Of a stretch of DNA of 64,000 nt, positions 33,547 to 40,948 are shown in pieces (the stretch's first letter is position 1; each line of letters opens with the position of its first letter). Below the pieces are notes generated by a model that searched no databases, was not told the origin of the DNA, and saw only the letters and a list, made by a program, of their open reading frames with translations. This DNA is from Polaribacter haliotis (GTDB lineage Bacteria > Bacteroidota > Bacteroidia > Flavobacteriales > Flavobacteriaceae). The stretch is from positions 1,746,001 through 1,810,000 of the forward strand of contig NZ_CP061813.1 in the NCBI RefSeq assembly GCF_014784055.1. The letters are read 5' to 3'. A program made the position numbers and the translations under genes.

Positions 33547-35742
33547 CTAATTTTTAGCGGTTTTCTGTTCGTCTTTTACTTTAATATCTGTTCCCAAACG
33601 TTGTATGTATGCAATAACTGCCACAATTTCTCTGTTTCTCATTTCTACAAAAGCTTCTCCATTTTCTTGTGCATATTTTTTATCTGCTTCGTAACTTTTT
33701 GCAAAATCTGGATCTGCATATAAATTCTCTTCAATTTTAGTTCCTTGCTCCAACATATGTTGTTGTGCATTTGCTATTTCTTCTTCAGAATATGGAACAC
33801 CAAGACTTACCATTACTTCCATTTTGTCTTGAGTATCCGATTTGTCAAGCTCATCTTTTATCAACCATTTATAAGAAGGCATAATGGAACCTGGAGAAGT
33901 ACTTTGTGGATCCCACATATGATTTAAATGCCAACTATCGTTGTATTTTTGACCAATTCTATGTAAATCTGGCCCTGTACGTTTACTTCCCCATAAAAAT
34001 GGATGATCGTACACAAATTCCCCAGCTTTAGAGTATTCTCCATAACGTTCTACTTCACTTCTAAATGGTCTAATCATTTGAGAGTGACACCCCACACAAC
34101 CTTCTCTAATATAAATATCTCGTCCTTCTAATTCTAAAGGAGTATAAGGTTTTACACTACTAATGGTAGGGATATTCGATTTTACCAATAAAGTTGGCAC
34201 AATTTGAATAATACCACCAATTAAAATAGCAATCGTAGCAAAAATTGTTAATTTAATTGGTTTTCTTTCCAACCAAGTATGCCAACCTTCTCCTTTTGTT
34301 CTGTATTTTGGTACTTTCTTTAAAGCTACTGCTTCTGCTAATTCATCTGTAACTTCGCTTCCTGAAGCTACTGTTCTAACCACATTATACAACATAACAA
34401 TTGCACCAATAATAAACATAGTACCACCAATTGCACGCATCCAATACATTGGAATAATTTCGTTTACAGTTTCTAAAAAGTTACCATAAGTTAAAGATCC
34501 ATCTGGGTTGAATTGTTTCCACATAGAAGCTTGAACAAAACCTGCAACATACATTGGTAAAGCATATAAGATAATTCCTAATGTACCAATCCAGAAATGT
34601 ACATTTGCTAATGCTGTAGAATATAATTTCGTTTTAAACATTCTTGGAATTAACCAATACAGCATTCCAAACGTAAAGAAACCATTCCAAGCTAACGCAC
34701 CAACGTGAACGTGTGCAATAATCCAATCGCTATAATGTGCAATCGCATTTACATTTTTTAAGGATAGTAAAGGTCCTTCGAAAGTTGCCATACCATAGCC
34801 AGTAATTGCAACAACCATAAATTTTAAAACAGGATCTGTACGAACTTTATCCCAAGCTCCACGTAAAGTTAACAGTCCGTTTATCATTCCTCCCCAAGAA
34901 GGTGCTAATAACATTACAGAAAATGCAACTCCTAAATTTTGAGCCCATTCTGGTAAAGATGTATATAATAAATGGTGAGGTCCAGCCCAGATATACAAGA
35001 AAATTAAGGACCAAAAGTGTACAATAGAAAGTCTGTAAGAATATACAGGCCTATTTGCTGCTTTTGGTACGAAATAATACATTAATCCTAAAAATGGTGT
35101 TGTTAAGAAAAACGCCACAGCATTATGTCCATACCACCATTGTACAAGTGCATCTTGTACACCTGCATAAGCCGAATAAGATTTTAAGAAACTAACTGGT
35201 AATGCTAAACTATTAAAAATATGTAAGACTGCAACCGTTACAAAAGTTCCTAGATAGAACCAGATTGCAACATATAAATGACGTTGTCTTCTTTGTAAAA
35301 TTGTCCAAATCATGTTTACACCAAAAGCTACCCAGACTAAAGCAATGGCAATATCTATTGGCCACTCTAATTCTGCATATTCTTTTGATGAAGTATAACC
35401 TAATGGAAGTGTAATTGCAGCTGCAACAATAATTGCTTGCCAACCCCAAAAATTGAAGTTACTTAAAAAATTACTTGCCATTCTTGCTTTTAACAATCGT
35501 TGCAAAGAGTAATAAACTCCTGCGTAAATTGCGTTACCAACAAAAGCAAAAATTACTGCATTTGTGTGTAATGGTCTTAAACGTCCAAAACTCAACCAAG
35601 AAATTCCTTCTGTTAAGTTTGGGAATAAAAACATTAACGCAAGTAATAAACCCACACTAAAACCTACGATACCCCAAAGTAGTGTTGCGTAGATGAATTT
35701 TTTTACGATTTTATTATCGTAATAAAATTGTTGCATTTCCAT
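33547..35742 (-). CDS. ccoNO: Fused cbb3 cytochrome oxidase subunits I and II (CcoN-CcoO)
   Basis: This 731-aa protein fuses the heme-copper catalytic subunit CcoN with the monoheme cytochrome CcoO. The N-terminal part, to about residue 480, has about 12-14 helices and His ligands of the heme and copper centres (RLRPLHTNAVIF, WWYGHNAVAFF, WAGPHHLLY, SDWIIAHVHVGALAWNG). After a linker comes a membrane-anchored FixO domain with EGCVGCHSQMIRPFRSEVERYGEYS. The enzyme is a high-affinity, proton-pumping terminal oxidase for low oxygen. The fusion is common in Bacteroidota. The start is ATG 35742 (MEMQQF); the in-frame ATG two codons on is possible. Confidence 0.96.
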   Translation of the reverse strand: MEMQQFYYDNKIVKKFIYATLLWGIVGFSVGLLLALMFLFPNLTEGISWLSFGRLRPLHTNAVIFAFVGNAIYAGVYYSLQRLLKARMASNFLSNFNFWGWQAIIVAAAITLPLGYTSSKEYAELEWPIDIAIALVWVAFGVNMIWTILQRRQRHLYVAIWFYLGTFVTVAVLHIFNSLALPVSFLKSYSAYAGVQDALVQWWYGHNAVAFFLTTPFLGLMYYFVPKAANRPVYSYRLSIVHFWSLIFLYIWAGPHHLLYTSLPEWAQNLGVAFSVMLLAPSWGGMINGLLTLRGAWDKVRTDPVLKFMVVAITGYGMATFEGPLLSLKNVNAIAHYSDWIIAHVHVGALAWNGFFTFGMLYWLIPRMFKTKLYSTALANVHFWIGTLGIILYALPMYVAGFVQASMWKQFNPDGSLTYGNFLETVNEIIPMYWMRAIGGTMFIIGAIVMLYNVVRTVASGSEVTDELAEAVALKKVPKYRTKGEGWHTWLERKPIKLTIFATIAILIGGIIQIVPTLLVKSNIPTISSVKPYTPLELEGRDIYIREGCVGCHSQMIRPFRSEVERYGEYSKAGEFVYDHPFLWGSKRTGPDLHRIGQKYNDSWHLNHMWDPQSTSPGSIMPSYKWLIKDELDKSDTQDKMEVMVSLGVPYSEEEIANAQQHMLEQGTKIEENLYADPDFAKSYEADKKYAQENGEAFVEMRNREIVAVIAYIQRLGTDIKVKDEQKTAKN

Positions 35743-35752
35743 AATTTAAAAT

Positions 35753-35929
35753 TTAATCTTTAGTTAATTTCTCTTCTTTTACTTTAACAAGTTCATCATC
35801 AAACAGCATACGAACAGATGGCGTGTATGAATCGTCATACTGCCCTTTTCTTACTGAATAAATAAATGCGATAAAGAATACAATTGCCACTAAAATACTT
35901 AGTGAAAGTAGTAGGTAAATTACGCTCAT
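35753..35929 (-). CDS. ccoS: cbb3 oxidase assembly protein CcoS
   Basis: This 58-aa protein begins MSVIYLLLSLSILVAIVFF. It has one transmembrane helix and the family segment YSVRKGQYDDSYTPSVRMLF (D-D-x4-P-S-x-R), then a charged tail. CcoS is needed to insert heme/copper cofactors into CcoN. It is the first gene of the cco operon, 10 bases before ccoNO. A consensus -7 box lies 22 bases upstream of its ATG, with an Fnr-like palindrome behind it. Confidence 0.92.
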   Translation of the reverse strand: MSVIYLLLSLSILVAIVFFIAFIYSVRKGQYDDSYTPSVRMLFDDELVKVKEEKLTKD

Positions 35930-35951
35930 ATCTTGCCTGATAATTGATACC

Positions 35952-35959
35952 TCAAAAAT
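35952..35959 (-). promoter_or_regulatory. -7 promoter box of the ccoS-ccoNOQPGH operon
   Basis: On the - strand this reads TATTTTTG, an exact TAnnTTTG match, 22 nt before the ccoS ATG. An Fnr-like palindrome is centred 36.5 bases upstream of its last base, i.e. near -40 from the expected transcript start. Confidence 0.65.
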
Positions 35960-35979
35960 AATATTGATTCACTTCTTAA

Positions 35980-35997
35980 AATATGACATTTGTCATA
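35980..35997 (-). promoter_or_regulatory. Fnr/Crp-type operator of the cco operon
   Basis: ATATGACATTTGTCATAT has perfect 8-bp inverted arms (ATATGACA/TGTCATAT) around TT. It is centred at 35988.5, close to the class II activator position for the ccoS promoter. The Fnr-type regulator encoded at 40201 is the likely ligand. Confidence 0.75.
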
Positions 35998-36012
35998 TTT
36001 CTTAAATAATTG

Positions 36013-37377
36013 TTAAATAGTCATCGAAAATAATTGTGTTTTTGGTTTATTTTCCAATAAATGAAGATCGAAAGCCATACAAATGTTACGCACATAAGGT
36101 CTTGCTTTTTCAGGAATTGATAGTGAGTTTTTATGCACCTCAACCAAACCATCTTTCTCCATTTCTACTAATAATTCTAGATGTTTTTCTACATTATTGA
36201 TTTTCATATGGTCTGCTTCCCAAGAAGTAGTGAAATTACACATCATATTTAAAATGTGTTTTCTTATAATTCTATCTTCTTCAGATAATAAATGTCCTCT
36301 AAAAATTGGTATTTCACCTTGATTTACTAGTTTTTGATATTCCTTGACCGTTTTTACATTCTGTGCAAATGCGTACCAAGAATCGGAAATTGCAGACATA
36401 CCCAAACCAACCATTAATAAGGTTTTATTGGCTGTATACCCCATAAAATTTCTATGGATTGTTTTGTTGATAGTTGCTTCATACAAACTATCTGTTTTTA
36501 ATGCAAAATGATCCATTCCTATTTCTTCGTAGCCTAATTCTGCAAATAATTCTTTTCCGATTTCATAAAGCTCTCTTTTTTCGTCGTTTTTTGGTAAATC
36601 TTCTTCGTTAAAACCTCTTTGACCTACTCCTTTTACCCAAGGAACATGAGCATAGCTGTAGAATGAAATTCTATCTGGTTGTAATTCTTTCGTTTTATTA
36701 ATTGTGTGAATTACAGCTTCCTTCGTTTGAAATGGCAAGCCAAAAATTAAATCGTGACTCACAGAATCGTAGCCAATTTCTCTTGACCATTTTGTTACTT
36801 GTTCTACAGCTTCAAAAGGCTGAATTCTATGAATCGCTTTTTGTACTTTTTCATTATAATCTTGCACTCCAAAACTGACTCTTGTAAACCCACAATCGAA
36901 CAATGTTTGTAATTGTTCTTTGGTTGTATTATTTGGATGACCTTCAAAACTAAACTCGTGATCTGGATGTTTTTCAGCAATTGAAAAAATACCATCCATT
37001 AAATATTTCAAGTTTTCTTTAGAGAAAAAAGTAGGTGTTCCTCCACCTAAATGCAACTCTTTAACAATTGGCTGTTCGTCTACCAAAGCAACATATAATT
37101 TCCATTCTTTTAAAACGGTTTCTATATACTCTTCTTCCACTTCATGACGTTTTGTAATGTGTTTATGACACGCACAAAACGTACACAAACTCTCGCAAAA
37201 TGGCAAATGAATATAAATACTAATTCCTTCTGAAAAATTGCTCTCTATAAACGATTTTTGAAACGAAGCAATCCAATCTTGTTTGTCTATGCCTTCTTTA
37301 TTCCAATAAGGCACTGTTGGATAACTGGTATATCTTGGTCCTGGAATATTGTATTTTTGAATGAGTGATTTTTTCAT
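36013..37377 (-). CDS. hemN: Oxygen-independent coproporphyrinogen III oxidase (radical SAM)
   Basis: This 454-aa cytoplasmic enzyme decarboxylates coproporphyrinogen III to protoporphyrinogen IX without oxygen, supplying heme at low oxygen. The radical-SAM cluster motif is PFCESLCTFCAC (Cys61, Cys65, Cys68, plus Cys70). Other HemN motifs are ELHLGGGTPTFFS, EGHPNNTT, GVQDYNEKVQKAIHRIQ and DHFALKTDSL. Length and the N-terminal YNIPGPRYTSYPTVPYW match true HemN rather than HemW. It ends the ccoI-cupin-hemN operon, two bases after the cupin gene, and precedes the cco operon. Confidence 0.96.
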   Translation of the reverse strand: MKKSLIQKYNIPGPRYTSYPTVPYWNKEGIDKQDWIASFQKSFIESNFSEGISIYIHLPFCESLCTFCACHKHITKRHEVEEEYIETVLKEWKLYVALVDEQPIVKELHLGGGTPTFFSKENLKYLMDGIFSIAEKHPDHEFSFEGHPNNTTKEQLQTLFDCGFTRVSFGVQDYNEKVQKAIHRIQPFEAVEQVTKWSREIGYDSVSHDLIFGLPFQTKEAVIHTINKTKELQPDRISFYSYAHVPWVKGVGQRGFNEEDLPKNDEKRELYEIGKELFAELGYEEIGMDHFALKTDSLYEATINKTIHRNFMGYTANKTLLMVGLGMSAISDSWYAFAQNVKTVKEYQKLVNQGEIPIFRGHLLSEEDRIIRKHILNMMCNFTTSWEADHMKINNVEKHLELLVEMEKDGLVEVHKNSLSIPEKARPYVRNICMAFDLHLLENKPKTQLFSMTI

Positions 37378-37379
37378 AA

Positions 37380-37715
37380 TTACAACACTTCTTTTACACG
37401 TTTTACACTATCGGTTTTCGATAAAGTTAGGCGTACAACACTGTCTACAATTGCAGTTAAATTATGAACTTCATGAGGTTTTAATGATAAAATATGCCCA
37501 GAATCTAATCTTCTAACTTCACCACTAACTCCAAAATCGATAATTCCTTCAACAATATGAACAATTATTGCAAAAGGCGCTTGATGGTCTTCCATGGTTT
37601 GGCCTTCCTTAAACACAATTCTTATTTCTTTTGAGAAATCTGTTTCTAATAAAAGAGACAAAGCTGGTTTTTCATCATTGAACTTAATATCTTCAAAAAA
37701 CGAGGCTATATTCAT
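37380..37715 (-). CDS. Small cupin-fold protein between ccoI and hemN
   Basis: This 111-aa single-domain cupin has a core seen in FKEGQTMEDHQAPFAIIVHIVEGIIDFGV (motif 1 with a histidine) and RLDSGHILSLKPHEVHNLTAIVDSVVRLTL (motif 2, with PHEVHNL providing the usual His). It is cytoplasmic, with no signal peptide. It lies tightly between the copper ATPase gene (6 bases) and hemN (2 bases), so it may act in heme or metal supply or sensing under low oxygen. The exact function is unknown. Confidence 0.78.
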   Translation of the reverse strand: MNIASFFEDIKFNDEKPALSLLLETDFSKEIRIVFKEGQTMEDHQAPFAIIVHIVEGIIDFGVSGEVRRLDSGHILSLKPHEVHNLTAIVDSVVRLTLSKTDSVKRVKEVL

Positions 37716-37721
37716 AATTTT

Positions 37722-40097
37722 TTATTTTATTTTTTTTCCTAATATATTTGTTGAAATTGTTGTAAAAACAACAATACTTATAGAACTTAATGGCATTAAA
37801 ATCGCTGCAATAACTGGCATTAATTGTCCTGTAACTGCAAAATACAATCCAACTACATTATAGCATAAAGAGAGCATAAAACAATATTTTATTATTTTGA
37901 TTGCCTTTTTAGATGCGTTTATATAAGTTCCTATTTTATTGAATTTTACTGCATCTAAAATTCCGTCACAAGCAGGAGAAAAAACGTTTATGTTTTCTGA
38001 TAAAGCAATACCAACATCACTTTGTGCCAAAGCACCAGCATCGTTTAAACCATCGCCAATCATAGCCACTTTTTTATTTTCTTTTTGAAGTTTTGCAACA
38101 ACCTCTAATTTATCTTCTGGTTTTTGATTGAATAATAAATTCGTTCCTTCAGGTAAATTTTCTTGCAAATATGTTTTTTCACCTTCATTGTCTCCAGAAA
38201 CAACAGATAAATTATATGTTTTCTCTAAAGATGAAAACAATGCCTTCACTCCTTTTCTATAAGCATTTTTAAAAATGAATTTCCCTTTGTAATCCTCATT
38301 AAAACTTACGTGAACAGCTGTGTCTAAAGTTACTTTTTCGTTATTATTATTTACAAAAAATGCAGATCCTAATTTTATATTAGTTTCATTGTAATTTGCT
38401 ATAATTCCTTTACCTGTAATTTCCACATAACTCGAAATAGGAATGGTTTCAACTTCACCAAAAGTGTTATACAAACTTCTACTTAAAGGATGATTTGAAG
38501 CCCTTAAAGTACTTTTTAAAATACTTTTTTCTTGCTGATTTAAAACAATACCTTCATAATTAATTGTACTTTCTTTATTTGTGGTTAAGGTTCCTGTTTT
38601 ATCGAAAATTAGCGTATCTATTTTTGCCAATTGCTCAATTACAGTGGCATTTTTTAAATAGAATTTCTGTTTACCAAAAATTCGCAACATATTCCCCAAA
38701 GTAAATGGTGCTGCCAAAGCAATTGCACAAGGACAGGCAATAATTAAAACAGCTGTAAATACATTTAATGCTTTGCTGGCATCAAAAAACAACCAATAAG
38801 CTGTAGAAATAAATGCGGTTAATAAAACTGCAATTGTAAAGTTTTTACTGATATTATCTGTAATGGTTTTAAAATGCGATATGTTGTCTTTCTGAAAAAC
38901 ATCATTACTCCATAATTGTGTTAAATAACTTTGAGAAACTGAAGATAAAACCTCCATTTCTATCACTCCAGATAATTGTTTTCCTCCTGCAAATAGTTTA
39001 TCTCCAGATTTTTTATGAACTGCATTTGCTTCACCAGTAACAAAACTGTAATCTATTTCTGCATTTCCATTGATTAAAATTCCATCTACAGGAATTAATT
39101 CTTGGTTTCTAATTAATAATCTGTTTCCTTTTTCAATATCATAAATTTGTACATTTTTTTCTTTTCCTTCGGATGAAATTCTAGTAACTGCAATTGGAAA
39201 ATAAGATTTGTAATCTCGTTCGAAAGACAAAAAATTATAGGTTTTCTGCTGAAAAAATTTACCTAATAATAAAAAGAAAACCAAACCTGTTAAACTGTCG
39301 AAAAAACCAGTTCCTAAATCGAAAATAATTTCTACAGAACTTCTTATAAATAATACAGATATTCCAAGTGCAATAGGAACATCAATATTTAAAATTTTTG
39401 AGCGTAAACCTTTGTATGCCGAAATAAAATAGTCTTTTCCTGCATAAAAAACAACTGGTAAAGAAAAGGTAAACATTAACCATCGAAATATATTTTTATA
39501 TTCTTCTATCCAATAACCATCTACTTCAAAATATTCTGGAAAAGATAAAAACATTACGTTTCCGAAAGCAAAACCAGCAATACCTAATTTGTATATTAAA
39601 CTTCTATCGACTTTCTTTTTTCCTGCTTCATAATCTTCTAAACTAATGTAAGGTTCATAACCAATGGAGCTTAATAATAAAACGATTTCTTTTAAAGTAG
39701 TAGTTTCTGAATTAAAAGTAATTCGAACAGTTTTCTTCGGAAAATCTACTTGAGAAGTAGAAATTTCTGACTTTAATTTATGTAAATTTTCTAAAACCCA
39801 AATACAAGAGCTACAATGAATGTGTGGAATGTATAGGGTTATTATTTTCGTACTTCCATCATTAAAATCGAGTAATTTTTCGGCAATCGTTTCTGTGTCC
39901 AAAAAGTCGTATTTTCCTTGGATTTCAGTTGGAATTGCTCCTGGATTGTCTTGAAAATTATAATAACAAGTTAAATCATTATCAGAAAAAATCTCGTAAA
40001 CGGTCTTACAACCATTACAACAGAAATGTTTTTCATCAAATTTAATTAAGTCGTCATCACAAGAATCACCACAGTGATAACATTGTGTCGATTTCAT
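37722..40097 (-). CDS. ccoI: Copper-transporting P1B-type ATPase for cbb3 assembly (CcoI/FixI)
   Basis: This 791-aa inner-membrane copper-exporting P-type ATPase supplies copper for the oxidase. It has a Cys-rich N-terminal zinc-ribbon-like segment (CYHCGDSCDD, FCCNGC), then a heavy-metal-associated domain with HIHCSSCIW. Eight helices are expected. The metal motif is IIACPCAIALAAP, phosphorylation is at FDKTGTLTT, and the hinge is MIGDGLNDAGALA. The Cys-rich N-terminus and location identify the CcoI subgroup. It is the first gene of the ccoI-cupin-hemN operon and diverges from the Fnr-type gene. Confidence 0.94.
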   Translation of the reverse strand: MKSTQCYHCGDSCDDDLIKFDEKHFCCNGCKTVYEIFSDNDLTCYYNFQDNPGAIPTEIQGKYDFLDTETIAEKLLDFNDGSTKIITLYIPHIHCSSCIWVLENLHKLKSEISTSQVDFPKKTVRITFNSETTTLKEIVLLLSSIGYEPYISLEDYEAGKKKVDRSLIYKLGIAGFAFGNVMFLSFPEYFEVDGYWIEEYKNIFRWLMFTFSLPVVFYAGKDYFISAYKGLRSKILNIDVPIALGISVLFIRSSVEIIFDLGTGFFDSLTGLVFFLLLGKFFQQKTYNFLSFERDYKSYFPIAVTRISSEGKEKNVQIYDIEKGNRLLIRNQELIPVDGILINGNAEIDYSFVTGEANAVHKKSGDKLFAGGKQLSGVIEMEVLSSVSQSYLTQLWSNDVFQKDNISHFKTITDNISKNFTIAVLLTAFISTAYWLFFDASKALNVFTAVLIIACPCAIALAAPFTLGNMLRIFGKQKFYLKNATVIEQLAKIDTLIFDKTGTLTTNKESTINYEGIVLNQQEKSILKSTLRASNHPLSRSLYNTFGEVETIPISSYVEITGKGIIANYNETNIKLGSAFFVNNNNEKVTLDTAVHVSFNEDYKGKFIFKNAYRKGVKALFSSLEKTYNLSVVSGDNEGEKTYLQENLPEGTNLLFNQKPEDKLEVVAKLQKENKKVAMIGDGLNDAGALAQSDVGIALSENINVFSPACDGILDAVKFNKIGTYINASKKAIKIIKYCFMLSLCYNVVGLYFAVTGQLMPVIAAILMPLSSISIVVFTTISTNILGKKIK

Positions 40098-40117
40098 ATT
40101 TACTCTTTTGCCTATTG

Positions 40118-40125
40118 CAAATTTC
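40118..40125 (-). promoter_or_regulatory. Degenerate -7 box of the ccoI-cupin-hemN operon
   Basis: On the - strand this reads GAAATTTG, keeping the TTTG half of the consensus. Its distance to the Fnr-like site (centre 40154.5, 36.5 bases) is identical to that at the ccoS promoter. A weak core with an activator site at the right distance is typical of activated promoters. Confidence 0.45.
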
Positions 40126-40148
40126 CAATAAGAGTTGCATATAAAATA

Positions 40149-40160
40149 TGATATATGTCA
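40149..40160. promoter_or_regulatory. Fnr/Crp-type operator between ccoI and the Fnr-type regulator gene
   Basis: TGATATATGTCA is close to the TGACATTTGTCA core at 35983-35994. It is centred 36.5 bases from the end of the ccoI -7 box and overlaps the -33 region of the regulator's own promoter. This suggests activation of ccoI and negative autoregulation. Confidence 0.65.
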
Positions 40161-40169
40161 GCTTTTTAA

Positions 40170-40177
40170 TATATTTG
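40170..40177 (+). promoter_or_regulatory. -7 promoter box of the Fnr-type regulator gene
   Basis: TATATTTG is an exact consensus match, 23 nt before ATG 40201. It lies downstream of an in-frame TTG (40135), ruling that out as a start. Confidence 0.6.
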
Positions 40178-40200
40178 GAATACCAACTATCATTATAATT

Positions 40201-40893
40201 ATGAACAAATGTGAACAGTGTATTGTTCGTCAATTTAACACCTTAAAACATCTTTCTAAAGAAGAATTGGCAAGGATCTCTTCCTGTAAAACTTCTTTAT
40301 TTATAAAAAAAGGGGAACCTATTTTTGAGGAAGGAGAACATTTAAACGGTGTTTTTTGCATTAAAGATGGTGTTTGCAAGGTCTCTAAAATGAGTGAGAA
40401 TGGGAGAAGTCAAATTATAAGCCTCGTTAAAAAAGGCGAAATTTTAGGAGAAAGAAGTTTAGTATTGGAAGAAGTGGCCAATTTAAAAGCGGTTGCTTTG
40501 AGTGATATGGAAATTTGTTTTGTTCCAAAAGATGAAATAATTAAAGATTTAGAAAAAAACCCTGGTTTTTCTATGGCAGTTTTAAAAGATATGGCAAGCA
40601 TGCTTAAATCTGCAGACAATGTTATTGTAGATATGGCTCAAAAAACGGTAAAACAACGTTTGGCGGAAACACTTTTAAATTTAAAAGAAAAGTTCGATGT
40701 CGATAACCATGGTAATATAGATATACAGCTCTCTCGTGAAGATATTGCGAATATAATTGGAACTGCAACTGAGTCTGCAATTCGTTTATTATCTGAATTT
40801 AAGAAGAATAAAATTATTAATTTTAAAGGTAAAAGTATTGCTATTTTAGATTCTTCTGGTTTGGAAAGAATTGCACAAGGTTTTAAGGAGTAA
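40201..40893 (+). CDS. Crp/Fnr-family transcription regulator with N-terminal cysteines
   Basis: From ATG 40201 this 230-aa protein starts MNKCEQCIVRQF. Cys4, Cys7 and Cys29 could ligate an oxygen-sensitive iron-sulfur cluster as in Fnr; the fourth ligand could be one of the cysteines in GVFCIKDGVCKV. A cyclic-nucleotide-binding-like beta-roll follows (FEEGEHLNGVFCIKDGVCKVSK), then a helix-turn-helix with LSREDIANIIGTATESAIRLLSEF, keeping the Glu and Arg of the Fnr recognition helix. It diverges from the ccoI operon. I infer that it controls both cbb3 operons and hemN. An in-frame TTG at 40135 lies upstream of the promoter and is rejected. Confidence 0.9.
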   Translation: MNKCEQCIVRQFNTLKHLSKEELARISSCKTSLFIKKGEPIFEEGEHLNGVFCIKDGVCKVSKMSENGRSQIISLVKKGEILGERSLVLEEVANLKAVALSDMEICFVPKDEIIKDLEKNPGFSMAVLKDMASMLKSADNVIVDMAQKTVKQRLAETLLNLKEKFDVDNHGNIDIQLSREDIANIIGTATESAIRLLSEFKKNKIINFKGKSIAILDSSGLERIAQGFKE

Positions 40894-40948
40894 CTTAAAA
40901 TTTAGATTCCCTTTTAATTATCTATTTATTAATTATTACAATTATTTT

